The notes under the pieces: generated by a model | Database searches by the model: none | Told to the model about the DNA's origin: nothing | Seen by the model: the letters and a program-made list of their open reading frames with translations, nothing else | Source: Schistocerca nitens | Taxonomy: Eukaryota > Arthropoda > Insecta > Orthoptera > Acrididae | Length of the DNA stretch: 64,000 bases | Direction of reading: 5' to 3' | Assembly: GCF_023898315.1 (NCBI RefSeq) | Contig: NC_064622.1 | Location: forward strand, 352,141,234 to 352,205,233 | In this document: in pieces, positions 44,346-55,565 of the stretch | Layout of the letters: the number at the start of each line of letters is the position of its first letter | Position numbering within the stretch: position 1 is the stretch's first letter | Translations under genes and position numbers: made by a program

Positions 44346-45820
44346 GAGCAACCAAATAGCATTTTTTCATTAATGAAGTACGGTGGAATTTGGAATTACT
44401 TGCGATGTAATATTTCCAAAGGCCTTGTTGTTTCAATAATTTTCATCTTCTTCTCTCGAAAGACTAATAAGAGTACACTAAGAGCTTCATTTTTCTATAG
44501 TCTTGACTACACAAGCAGTTCCTTTTGTTTTCTTGAGGGAGCTGGGAATCAAATTTTATCATATGAGATCCCCTTTGCCTTCATGATTTGTTTTTACCAC
44601 GTTAGAGTTTCAAACAGCATATCGTTATATTTTCGAGTACACTCAAGATTTTATCGCGACTAACCACCACAGCTGCTCTGGAAAGTAATCCGACCTACTT
44701 GAACCTTATAGACCACTTGTGTTAGAGTCGGAAGACAGGAGTGTAACGAGAATTTTATCAGTTTTTTTGCTGACATTGCATTTAAGTGGACGCGTACTAG
44801 CTGAGAAGCTACATAGAAACGCAAACGCACTGAAGACGTTGTTTTCAGCTCGTCGTGAATGACTATTCACGTTAAATATCGCTGAAAAGCAAGGTAATGC
44901 ACCTAATTAGATGAAAAAAAAAACACATTATATTTGATTGCTGCTTTAGCGATAACCGCCTGCACCCTGCCACGTGAATCAGTTTATGCATGTCATGTTT
45001 CCAAGCGGTTACAACAGAATGAAGATATAAAATCTCTTATAGCGAATGCGAATCGAAATTTCGTCTAGTGAGTGCGTTCCTTCAGAAATTAACACCTCCA
45101 CAGAGGAGACCGTGTACAGATCTGCGTCTGGCCAGTTAGTAATAATAATAATAATAATAGCAGGCTGACGGAAACCAGTGAAAGTGGTCCCAGTCTTTCT
45201 AAGTACACTCGGAGCAGTGCCAAAAGATCTTAGTGGGCTCTTGAAAATCATGGGCACTGATGTAATATCCATCTGCCGACTACAGAAACATACTCTACTT
45301 GAACCTGCTTGAATTATGCGCTGATACATCACGCAGACTTACGTGCGTAGAGTGTAACCGACTTGAGACAAAACACGAAATCCAGCACAGTGAACTTATT
45401 TACTGTGTTTACTGTTATAATCCATACATATTTTTTGTTTCAATTTCTGTCTGGGTGGAAAGAAACACTGTAACTGCAAGAATAGCTCAGCTCCCTCTAA
45501 AGAGGTGGAGGTTGGGGGGGGGGGGAATAGAGAGTAGCTTACGACGTGCCAAAAGCCAGACAACATTCCTCCAGTGTTTGAAAATGACCATGTGCGCTCG
45601 TAATCGAGCAGTAACTTCTTTGATTCTTAATAAAAATGTCGTTGATCCTTACGAACCCCACCACCGCTTACATTCTCAGTAAAAATCTTTAGCGATGACG
45701 GCCGAAGACTTCCGGCATAAGAAGTCACCCTCATTCAGCCAAAGGCCTTGTCAAAGACGGTGGAGCACCGGACAGAGGTTCAGGGCACTCTCTTGCTCTT
45801 GGTGTGAGGAAATTCCTCTA
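44346..45820. other. No recognisable gene; short ATA microsatellite
   Basis: AATAATAATAATAATAATA at about 45137-45157 and a G-run at about 45513-45525. Nothing else is supported. Confidence 0.45.
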
Positions 45821-45966
45821 ACCGGCTGGAGTGACCGAACGGTTCTAGGCATTACAGTATGGAGCCGCGCGACCGCTACGATCGCAGGTTCGAATCCTGT
45901 CTCGGGCATGGATGTGTGTGATGTCCTTAGGTTAGTTAGGTTTAAGTAGTTCTAAGTTCTAGGGGG
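45821..45966 (+). mobile_element. SINE (head type A), 3' part missing
   Basis: Starts ACCGGCTGGAGTGACCGAAC with box B GGTTCGAATCC, then the body up to AAGTTCTAGGGG, where similarity stops. The following LINE begins here, so the SINE may have been cut by its insertion. Confidence 0.82.
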
Positions 45967-48915
45967 AATAATCAACAATGATCAACGGCATGAGGATGCA
46001 GAAGGCAATGGAAACCACTGCATTGAAGACACATAATGTGCTCTTGGCCTGTAATTGAAAAAAGTGTCATGATGATCTCTCCATTCAGGTGATCGTGAGA
46101 AAAGATTAAACAACTAAATAAAGGATAACGTTCTACGTGTCGGGTCTGGAATGTCAGAAGTTTGCACGCGTTAGGGAAGCTAGGAAATGTGATAAGGGAA
46201 ATGCTAATGCTCAGTCTAGACATAGTGGGGGTCAGTGAAGTGAAATGTAAAGAGGAAAAGCACTTCTGATCGAACGACTACAGAGTAACATCAACAGCAG
46301 CAGAAAATGTATAACGGGAGTAGGACTCATTGTGAATAGGAAAGTAGGACAGACAGTGACTTAACTGTGAACATTCGAGTGATAGGGTTGCTATCACGAG
46401 AACTGACAGCAAACCGACAACGATATTTAAGGTGTACATGTCAACGTCGCAAACTGAAGATGAAGAGATAGAGAAAGTTTACGAGGATATTGAATGGGTA
46501 ATTCAGTACATAAAGGGATATGAAAATCTATTAGTGATGGGAGATTGCAATGCGGTTATAGAGAAAGGAATACAAGAAAGAATTACAAGAGAATATGGGT
46601 TGGTACTATGAATGAGAGAGGAGAAAGACTAATTGAGTTCTGTAATAAATAGAGTACGTTATGGTCAGGCAAAAATTCTGAAATCAGTTACTGGATTAGA
46701 AAGCGTACCGCGGTGGAGATACAGACACAGGCCACAATTCAGTAGTGATGAAGAGTAGGCTGAAGTGTAAGAGACTAATCAGGAAGAATCAATGCGCAAA
46801 GAATTGGTATACAGAAGTACTAAGGTATGAAAATAAAGAATAGCGATCGAAGACTGAAACCCCATATTTTATTTAATGAACGATCGCGGAATTCCCACTG
46901 AGAGAATCATGTCTAGTTTTGATATGCTTGAAGTTCTCGAGACTCTAGATACCGGGATAAGAAATGGGTCAGTAGGAGTTTAAGTTGAAGAGAAATGGAC
47001 ATATCTAAAAGAAAGGCAACCACAGAAGCTGGAAAGAAAAACATACGTATAAAGAACGTAACTGCGAAGAAATCACGAGTAACAGAAGAAATGCTTCAGT
47101 TGATCGATGAAACAAGGAAGCACAAGAACGTTCAGGGAAATTCAGGAATAAAGAAATACAAGTCGCTTAGGAATGAAATAAACAGGAAATTCAGGGAAGC
47201 TAAGGCGAAATGGCTGCAAGAAACAGGTGAAAAAATCGAATAAGAAATGACTATGGGAAGAACTGACTCCGTGTGCAGAAAAGTCAAAACAGCCTTCAGT
47301 GAAATTAAAATCAAGGGTGGCAATAATAAGAGGGGAGAGAGCGGATAGGTCGAAAGAGTACACTGAAGGCCCCTATGAGGAGAAAGACTTGTGTGATGCC
47401 ATGATAGAACAAGAAACAGGAGCTGATGCAGAAGAGATAAGGGATCCAGTATTAGAAACAGAATTTAGAAAAGCTTTGAAATATTTAAGACCGACTAAGG
47501 CAGAAGGAATACGTAACATTCCATCAGAATTTCTTATATCATTGTGGGAAGCGGCAGCAAAATGGTTATTCACGCTGGTGTCTAGAATGTATGAGAATGG
47601 CGATATACCATCAGACTGTCGGAAAAAACGTCATCCAACCAATTTCGAAAATTATCGCGAAATCAGCTTAACAGCTTATTCATCCAATCTGCTGACAAGA
47701 ATAATACACGAAAGAATGGAGAAGAATATTGAGGATGTGTTAGATGACGATCACTTTGGCTTTAGGAAAGATAAAGGCGCCAGAGAGGAAGTTCTGACGT
47801 TGTGGTTGATAAGGGAACAAGAATAAAGAAAAATCAAGACACGTTCATAGGATTTGTCGACCTGGAAGAAGCGTTCGACAATCTCAAATGGTGCAAAATG
47901 TTCGAAAATGTGAGAAAAATAGGGGTAAGTTATACGGAAAGACGGGTGATATACAATATGTACAAGAGCAAAGAGAGAACAACAAGAGTTGTAGATGAGA
48001 ACGAAGTGCTCGGATTAAGAAGGGTGTAAGACAGGGATGTAGTCTTTCGTCGGTATTGTTCAATCTATGCAGCGGAGTAACGAGGACGGAAATAAAAGGA
48101 TGGTTCAAGAGTGAGATTAAAATTCAAGGCAAAAGTATATCAATGAAAGATTCCTGATGACATTTATATCGTTAGCGGAAGTGTAGAAGATTTATTACGG
48201 GACCTGCTGAATAGAATCAACAGTCTAATGAATACGGTATATCGATTGAGAGTAAATCGAAGAAAGACGAATCTAATCAAAAGTAGCGGAAATGAGAGCA
48301 AACGAGAAATTTAACATAAGCATTAGCGATCACGGATTACATGAAGTAAAGGAGTTCTACTAACTAGGCAGCAGAATAACTCATGACGGACGGAGCAAGG
48401 TGGACATAATAAGCAGATTAGCACTGGAAAAAAATGCGTTTCTGGGCAAGAGAAGTCTACTAGTATCAAACATAGGCCTTAATTTGAGAAAGAAATTTTT
48501 GAGAATGTACGTTTGAATCTCAGCGTTGTACGGTAGTGAAACATGCACTAAGGAGAAACCGGAAAAAAGGATAATTGAAACATTTGCTACATAGAAGAAT
48601 TCCGAGTATTAGGGGAACTGATAAGAAGAGGAACTAACAGGTTCCCTGCAGAATCGGCGAGGAAAGGGACATATGAAAACACTGACCAGAAGAAGTGACA
48701 GGATGGTAGGACATCTGTTAAAACATCACGGAACAAATTCCACGGTAACAGATGGAGCAGTAGAAGGTAAAAACTGTAGAGGAAAATAGAGATTGGAATA
48801 CATCCAGCAAATAATTGACTACGTGATTGACTACTCTGAGATGAAGACGTTGCCACTGGAGAAAAATTCGTGGCAGGCCGCAACAAACCAGTTAGAAGAA
48901 AATGAGGACACTTAG
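45967..48915 (+). mobile_element. Long degenerate LINE (RTE-like), endonuclease plus reverse transcriptase
   Basis: The endonuclease part (46140-46780) reads 'WNVRSLHALGKLGNVIREM', 'LDIVGVSEVK', 'YEDIEWVIQYIKGYENLLVMGDCNAV' and, at the end, 'GHNSVVM'. The linker at 46995-47243 has 'GIKKYKSLRNEINRKFREAKAKW'. The reverse transcriptase (47300-48200) has 'TNFENYREISL', 'DHFGFRKDKGAREEVLTLWLI', 'DTFIGFVDLEEAFDNLKW' and 'PDDIYIVSGSVEDLL' (a damaged YADD). The C-terminal part goes on to 'EENEDT' at about 48914. Frameshifts and stops separate these parts, so it is inactive. Strand and order are clear; the clade is my estimate. Confidence 0.8.
47299..47826 (+). pseudogene. LINE reverse-transcriptase N-terminal part
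   Basis: The longest open piece of the LINE (175 codons). It has the KALKYLRPTKAEGIRNIPSEFL thumb-side block, 'NFENYREISLTAYSSNLLTRIIHERM' and 'FGFRKDKGAREEVLTL'. The next block (47800-48030) is in another frame. Confidence 0.8.
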
Positions 48916-48998
48916 TTACTCGCAAGTAACTTTACATACAATTTCAAGCCATTAAGAGGCTTTTTCTCGTTGGCACACTCCACAAAATGATGAAAGGA

Positions 48999-49169
48999 CT
49001 GGCTCTGAGCACTATAGGACTTAACATCTGTGGTCATCAGTCCCCTAGAACTTAGAACTACTTAAACCTAACTAACCTAAGGACATCACACAACACCCAG
49101 TCATCACGAGGCAGAGAAAATCCCTGACCCCGCCGGGAATCGAACCCGGGAAACCGGGTGTGGGAAGCG
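48999..49169 (-). mobile_element. Chimeric SINE (head type B, shared body)
   Basis: The minus strand begins with the lower part of the type B head (CACACCCGGTTTCCCGGGTTCGATTCCCGG, quoted in parts: box B GGGTTCGATTCCCGG), then GGTCAGGGATTTTCTCTGCC. The body after TGATGTCCTTAGGTTAG is the same as in type A copies. A perfect 13-bp duplication AATGATGAAAGGA flanks it (48986-48998 and 49170-49182). The head is truncated at its 5' side. Confidence 0.9.
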
Positions 49170-49182
49170 AATGATGAAAGGA

Positions 49183-50667
49183 AAAAAAAATATTGTATAC
49201 TACATATTCGCTGTTCGTGCAGTAAAACTGCTGCATCAAATTATTAATTCATTACCACTAACTCTGTTTGCAGCAAATTTGACAGACAATATTCACATAT
49301 GCCGTTACACTAGCAAACATGAATCATTTTAGGACACATAGTTCAGGAGATATAATGCCAAAAGCAGTGAGCTGCATGAAAACGTAACTGCAGGACGAAA
49401 TTCGCTAGAGATATAAGTGAACTATGTATACAAAAGTGATATATGTTAAATATATATGCGTATACGAGCAAAGCCAAGCGCAGAAAGCTCATCCTAATCA
49501 CCTGGACCGATTTCGTGTAAGCTTTGTACTTACTATTTAGAAAGAACTATTGTGGGGGTAAGAACCAACAACCACCTATTGAGGGTGATAGCGTGGGGAT
49601 AGAAGGGGGAGGTGAAGGTCGACTGAGGGAGGGGGAAGTAGGGTATAGACAAACAGAAGACTGAAATAAATACGTATCTGCGCAACGCAGGTTGTTCATC
49701 AAGTTAATAATAATAATAATGATAGTCTTGTATATTACGTTCTATAGTATTTTATTTACTGTTGTGTTGTTCCACCAAGATCCGACGAAAGAATAGGTTG
49801 ATATACGTAGTAATAATCTTCTTCTGCCTTTCTCGGATTAGGCCTCTCGACCTGCCATGGCGTCAGTTACATTTTTTAAATGACAGTCCTATGTGTAAGT
49901 CCCTCTTTCCTTTAGATCTGTATTATAAGTTCACCTCTGTAACAACAACAACAACAATAATAATAGTAATAATAATAATAATAATAAATAGAACAAGAGA
50001 ATGATATAAACAGTCCAGTATTCAGCACTCTCTCATCAGTGATGAAACACTGGAAGACATATCTACATCTGAAAAAAGCAACAAAGAGATGATAATGGAG
50101 GAAATTATCATCAAGGGTGGTAGATTTCAGGAGGAAAGCTTGAGCCCTTTGTGGTCCTGTTTAGCACTCAATCAGTTTTTATATGCACTCAGTTCCAAGT
50201 TGTACAGGCTTACTATTAGAATTCAGATGTTAAATCATCTGATGTACATGGGATACCATTAAATAATCTACCGCATCAGAAACAAAGATGAGCGATCTCC
50301 AAGAAGGAGTATAGATGTTCCCTAGAAGCATAATCATGTAATTTGGCCAGTCAAAAGAGGGGTGAATGTAAGGAAGGTCAAGATTCATCTTCTGATTTTG
50401 AGAAGAGCGTTAGGAACATAATTGAACCTATGGATAAACGCGACATCTAGAGGTATTTAGATCTGCGAGGGAGACCGTCGGTGCATCAAAACATAAAACG
50501 AAACATAAACAGCGCGCACATGATCAGTTTTCTCAGGTGTGGAAGTGAAAGGAAATATACCATGGTCTTACAACCTGAAAGATTCTCCAGCAACTAAACG
50601 GAAAAACACGTTTAGTGACATTAATACATCAGCATTTCCAATGCAGACTTAGATTTTCGACCTTATT
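49183..50667. other. No recognisable gene; ATA/ACA microsatellites
   Basis: Short tandem repeats at 49708-49722 (ATA) and 49939-49987 (ACA then ATA). Decayed sequence otherwise. No domain seen. Confidence 0.45.
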
Positions 50668-50853
50668 GGCTCTGCGGACTATGGGACTTAACATCTGTGG
50701 TCATCAGTCCCCTAGAACTTAGAACTACTTAAACCTAACTAACCTAAGGACATCACACACATCCATGCCCGAGGCAGGATTCGAACCTGCGACCGTAGCC
50801 GTCTCGCGGTTACACACTGAAGCGCCTAGAACCGCACGGCCACACCAGCCGGC
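50668..50853 (-). mobile_element. SINE (head type A), complete
   Basis: Minus-strand copy with full head and body. Target duplication TTCGACCTTATT (50656-50667) against TTCGACATTATT (50854-50865), one mismatch. Confidence 0.92.
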
Positions 50854-51085
50854 TTCGACATTATTAACTGGACGAAAACAGACCTTTAAGAAATCAAGAC
50901 AAATCTACAATGTATTTTCACTTAGTTTACGTTCGTCATGTTAAATAAGCTGTTGAAAGACTGTCGCACGTGGGAAAGGTGCAGGGCAGGGGCAGGATAC
51001 TGAAAGAAACTGACTAACTGCAAGCAAATCAACTTTGGAATCTTCGGCAATGTTTTCACTGTAGTGTCTTGTCACTTCATATACT

Positions 51086-52286
51086 TGTCTCACCACGAGC
51101 TATTTCACGTGGAATGGCGACTTCTACGAACAGCTGGAAGGCGTCGCCATGGGTAGTCCTCTCAGTCCAGTGGTGGCCAACTTCTTCATGGAACAATTCG
51201 AAGCACAGGCACTGGACTCGGCCACTTGCAAACCTAAGGTGTGGTATGTGGTACAGGTACGTCGATGATACTTTCGTGGTGTGGAGCCATGGTGAAGAAC
51301 AGCTCGGTGACTTCCTAAGACACTTGAACAGCCTCCATGCCAACATAACATTTACCATGGAAGTAGAAAAGGACAAGAAACTGCCATTTCTAGATGTGCT
51401 GGTCACAAGGGACGGCGAAAACCTGGGACACAGCGTGTATCGAAAACCGACTCACACGGACCGATACCTGCACAAACTGTCAAACCACCACCCGAGCCAA
51501 AAAAGGGGCATGATTAGTACGCTCGTAACGAGAGCAGGACGAATATGTGAGCCGCAACACCTCATACGAGAAATGCAACACCTGGAAACAGTCCTGAGGA
51601 GCAATGGGTACTCCACAAATTATATTAGAAGTGTAACTGAGCCAAACACTCGGCGAAGTAAGGAACCAGAAATAGAAATGTCGGGTACGGCCTTTCTGCC
51701 ATACATTCCCAGAGTGACGGACAGAATCGGCCGTATATTGCGCAAACATGGCGTAAAGACGATCTTCATACCGACAAGGAAGATCAAAGAGTGTCTTAGA
51801 TCGGCGAAGGAGAAAAGAGACCCACTTTCAATGTCGGGAATATACCGCATACCAGGCACATGCGGAAAAGTTTATGTCGGGATGACTGGACGATCCATTA
51901 ACACCAGGATCAAGGAGCATAAGCGACATTGCAGGTTGGGGCAGGTGGAGAAATCGGCCGTGGCAGAACACGCACTGAATGAGACCGACCACGTAATAAA
52001 ATTCGCCGACACGGAAGTTCTGGCTGTAGAGAACCACTATCACACGCGCTTGTTCAGAGAAGCTGTAGAAATACAAAAACACGCGAACAGTTTGAACAAG
52101 AAAGAGGAAAGCCTTAAGGTCAACGGATCCTGGCTTCCCGTACTGCAGCGAACGACCGTCGCAGGTAGCAAGAGGAGAACCGCACCGGAAATGACCGCGG
52201 AGAAGCCCTCGGACGTTGGCGCGCCAGGTACATATAGTCTGCGCCCGCGAGCTCGGCTCCAGTTCACCATCGGCAATGGAGGGTGA
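51086..52286 (+). pseudogene. Penelope-like RT C-terminal part plus GIY-YIG endonuclease, copy 1
   Basis: The true reverse-transcriptase frame runs from about 51088 ('LTTSYFTWNGDFYEQLEGVAMGSPLSP'). It breaks at a 7-base insertion (TATGTGG, about 51245-51251) and resumes as 'WYRYVDDTFVVW' with the YVDD active site at 51258-51269. After the RT come 'KLPFLDVLVTR', 'HSVYRKPTHTDRYLH' and, at 51819-52103, the GIY-YIG nuclease 'GIYRIPGTCGKVYVGMTGRS' with Arg residues in 'SINTRIKEH'. The end is a basic tail before TGA at 52284-52286. The first part of the RT is absent, so the copy is dead. Its 3' end supplies the leader and ATG for the next unit. Confidence 0.88.
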
Positions 52287-53160
52287 AGCTTTGACAATTC
52301 CAGCCACTCGTGCTGGCGAAACGTCAGAAAAATCATTAGATGAACGTCGGCCGAAGAACCCGAGACAGAAGCCAATAGGCAGTTTGTCAACAAGTGGCCA
52401 CGAAAGCCTCAACAATTTTGTATTACGCCTCTACGGGGAGGAGATTTGCAGATTGTACCGACGCCTTGACCAACGACGGAAGAAGAAAGCGCGACTGATG
52501 TCCTCTCTCGCCTTTCTGTCACGGTGCCGAGATGAATGTGCTACACCGAAGTTCTTGAGATGCAAGCGCCTATTCACCACCGCCCAAGCACATCGTATCT
52601 ACGACAGAATGGAACGAGCTTTTCTTCGTGAGCGAATACATACAACACGGAGAGACTTGGCAAGAACGGATCAGAAACTTCTGGACATTTTCTATCAACT
52701 AAGTAGCAGAATGCATCGAGACGACTGGGACAAGATCGACAGCATCACTCACAGGAGCATGCACAACGAACTCGAGCGCTGCACCGAGCGACAGAAGAAA
52801 AAGTTTGAAAGATGCCGGAAGCAGACCGACAAGGCGACTCCCGACATGTCACACACAGTGGTCAACCTCACTGAACGACAATTGACCGACGCGGAAGTGT
52901 CTGTTGTTCAAAAAGGAGGGAATTTCGCTATCATCCCGAGAACCATACCTATGGAGGACATCATTGCCAACACCGAAGCAGCCATTCGTGCCCTTCCTTG
53001 TGAAAGGGCAGAGGAAATACGCACGGAAACAGCCAGGATACTGCGCCGAGCAAAACCGCCAGCTTGCAACCTGAAGAAAGAAGAGGTACAAGCCATTAAG
53101 AATCTCAACGCCGACAAGAGTATATTGGTACTGCGCCCGCATCTCGTGATCGTGCGGTAG
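52276..53160 (+). pseudogene. Penelope-like ORF N-terminal part, copy 2, cut by a SINE
   Basis: The likely start ATG at 52276 lies inside copy 1 and overlaps copy 1's stop (ATGGAGGGTGA). The N-terminal region 'MEGEALTIPATRAGETSEKS' is followed by a basic, helix-rich segment ('RRLDQRRKKKARLMSSLAF'), then 'VVNLTERQLTDAEVSVVQKGGNFAIIPR', the conserved block before Penelope RT. At 53134 the frame enters the SINE and ends at a stop at 53160. Without the SINE the frame continues directly into 'LPADKGNATVVM' at 53358. Confidence 0.88.
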
Positions 53161-53344
53161 CGTTCTCGCTTCCCACGCCCGGGTTCCCGGGTTCGATTCC
53201 CGGCGGGGTCAGGGATTTTCTCTGCCTCGTGATGGCTGGGTGTTGTGTGCTGTCCTTAGGTTAGTTAGGTTTAAGTAGTTCTAAGTTCTAGGGGACTTAT
53301 GACCACAGCAGTTGAGTCCCATAGTGCTCAGAGCCATTTGAACC
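53135..53344 (+). mobile_element. Chimeric SINE (head type B, shared body) inside the Penelope-like element
   Basis: Type B head (TCGTGATCGTGCGGTAGCGT, box B GGTTCGATTCCCGG) joined to the body used by type A copies (CTTAGGTTAGTTAGGTTTAA ... GAGCCATTTGAACC). A perfect 13-bp duplication ATATTGGTACTGC flanks it (53122-53134 and 53345-53357). Confidence 0.95.
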
Positions 53345-53815
53345 ATATTGGTACTGCCTGCCGATAAGGGGAATGCGACCGTCGTAATGAAGACCGAAGA
53401 TTATGAGCAAAAGATCCGAGACCTATTAGATCCAACGACGTACCGAAAATTAAGCGCAGATCCGACGCAACGTATCACACGGAATACGAATCGATTGATC
53501 AAGGCGTCTTCTCTGCCGGCGGACATACAGAGAAACCTGCGCAACACAGAAGCCCTACCACCTCGGCTGTATGGATTACCCAAGATCCATAAGAACAACG
53601 TTCCAATGAGACCGATCGTTAGCGCTCCTGGATCACTGACATATAAGCTGGCAAAACACTTGGCCTCTCTGCTCCAACCACACGTGGGGAAGACCGACAC
53701 ATACATTAAGGACTCAGGACATTTCATTGAGAAGCTGAAGAAACTGAAACTTGCACCAAACGACATCCTGGTCAGCTTTGATGTTGTTTCGTTATTTACG
53801 AAAGTGCCACTCTGA
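53345..53815 (+). pseudogene. Penelope-like RT, N-terminal half, copy 2
   Basis: Reads 'LPADKGNATVVMKTEDYEQK', then 'PPRLYGLPKIHKNNVPMRPIVSAPGSLTYKLAKHLA' and 'FDVVSLFTKVPL', the RT fingers and the first catalytic Asp (F-D-V-x-S-L-F-T). It ends in TGA at 53813-53815, where family members usually have CGA (Arg), a CpG decay change. A second lesion, a small deletion with frameshift at about 53845-53862, follows. Confidence 0.9.
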
Positions 53816-53864
53816 GACGCTCTGGAGCACATCGGTTCCATTTTCCCGCTAGCTCTTCCATGCA

Positions 53865-55065
53865 TGTCTCACCACGAGCTATTTCACGTGGAATGGCGAC
53901 TTCTACGAACAGCTGGAAGGCGTCGCCATGGGTAGTCCTCTCAGTCCAGTGGTGGCCAACTTCTTCATGGAACAATTCGAAGCACAGGCACTGGACTCGG
54001 CCACTTGCAAACCTAAGGTGTGGTATGTGGTACAGGTACGTCGATGATACTTTCGTGGTGTGGAGCCATGGTGAAGAACAGCTCGGTGACTTCCTAAGAC
54101 ACTTGAACAGCCTCCATGCCAACATAACATTTACCATGGAAGTAGAAAAGGACAAGAAACTGCCATTTCTAGATGTGCTGGTCACAAGGGACGGCGAAAA
54201 CCTGGGACACAGCGTGTATCGAAAACTGACTCACACGGACCGATACCTGCACAAACTGTCAAACCACCACCCGAGCCAAAAAAGGGGCATGATTAGTACG
54301 CTCGTAACGAGAGCAGGACGAATATGTGAGCCGCAACACCTCAAACGAGAAATGCAACACCTGGAAACAGTCCTGAGGAGCAATGGGTACTCCACAAATT
54401 ATATTAGAAGTGTAACTGAGCCAAACACTCGGCGAAGTAAGGAACCAGAAATAGAAATGTCGGGTACGGCCTTTCTGCCATACATTCCCAGAGTGACGGA
54501 CAGAATCGGCCGTATATTGCGCAAACATGGCGTAAAGACGATCTTCAAACCGACAAGGAAGATCAAAGAGTGTCTTAGATCGGCGAAGGAGAAAAGAGAC
54601 CCACTTGCAATGTCGGGAATATACCGCATACCAGGCACATGCGGAAAAGTTTATGTCGGGATGACTGGACGATCCATTAACACCAGGATCAAGGAGCATA
54701 GGCGACATTGCAGGTTGGGGCAGATGGAGAAATCGGCCGTGGCAGAACACGCACTGAATGAGACCGACCACGTAATAAAATTCGCCGACACGGAAGTTCT
54801 GACTGTAGAGAACCACTATCACACGCGCTTGTTCAGAGAAGCTGTAGAAATACAAAAACACGCGAACAGTTTGAACAAGACAGAGGAAAGCCTTAAGGTC
54901 AACGGATCCTGGCTTCCCGTACTGCAGCGAACGACCGTCGCAGGTAACAAGAGGAGAACCGCACCGGAAATGACCGCGGAGAAGCCCTCGGACGTTGGCG
55001 CGCCAGGTACATATAGTCTGCGCCCGCGAGCTCGGCTCCAGTTCACCACCGGCAATGGAGGGTGA
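53865..55065 (+). pseudogene. Penelope-like RT C-terminal part plus GIY-YIG endonuclease, copy 2
   Basis: Nearly identical to the copy at 51086-52286, with the same 7-base insertion (TATGTGG) just before YVDD. The downstream frame is open through the GIY-YIG nuclease to the TGA at 55063-55065. About 135 bp of 3' non-coding sequence follow to the element end at 55200. Together with the TGA at 53813 and the frameshift at about 53850, the insertion makes this copy inactive. Confidence 0.9.
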
Positions 55066-55212
55066 AGCTTTGACAATGCCAGCCACTCGTGCTGGCGAAA
55101 CGTCAAAAAAATCATTAGATGAACGTCGGCCGAAGAACCCGAGACAGAAGCCAATAAGCAGTTTGTCAACAAGTGGCCACGAAAGCCTCAACAATTTTGT
55201 ACTTCATATACT

Positions 55213-55565
55213 CATAGTAACCGCATAAACTAATTCCACGCCACTCAATCTGGTAGAAACATCCAGAACATACTGAAGGCAAAAACAAAAACAAATGACA
55301 CCAAAGTAATTGTTGTCAAAATTCAGCTATAGTGTTTCAGTTCGGAAAAACATTGTTACAGAGTAAGAGAATACGGTTCGACTGACGTAACTATGTACAT
55401 CGCACGTTGCTGTGCAGGGTGACAAAACGGGGGAGGGGGGGAGGGTTGGGGAGGTGACGTATTGGTGTCGGGAGGCAAGGAAAATTTAAACATGAAGTGA
55501 GCATTCCACGTAAAAACGAAGACAAACGCTTTCCAGCCCAGTACGAGGGAAACGTAGGTCATGTA
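55213..55565. other. No recognisable gene; G-rich run
   Basis: Contains the purine-rich tract GGGGGAGGGGGGGAGGG at about 55429-55445. Nothing else is supported. Confidence 0.45.

Larger units (their letters stand above)
51086..55200 (+). mobile_element. Penelope-like retroelement, head-to-tail dimer with one target duplication
   Basis: Two units lie in direct order: a 5'-truncated copy (51086-52421) joined without a gap to a longer copy (52422-55200). Bases 51086-52421 and 53865-55200 are the same length (1336) and differ at about a dozen positions by eye. The whole dimer is flanked by a perfect 12-bp duplication ACTTCATATACT (51074-51085 and 55201-55212), so it entered as one event. Reverse transcriptase plus a C-terminal GIY-YIG endonuclease is the hallmark of Penelope-like elements, and such tandem copies (pseudo-LTRs) are known for them. 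A SINE interrupts the second unit. Confidence 0.92.

Noticed and set aside
49708-49990. CRISPR-like or satellite array
   Set aside because: Only ATA/ACA microsatellites; no spaced direct repeats of unit length anywhere in the window.
51069-52286. Intact host gene with a GIY-YIG nuclease
   Set aside because: It is the 3' part of a Penelope-like element, repeated almost identically at 53865-55065, with a frameshift inside the reverse transcriptase.
51077-55194. Long minus-strand open frames opposite the Penelope-like element (up to 311 codons)
   Set aside because: They are antisense shadows of the plus-strand coding region; no domain is recognisable.
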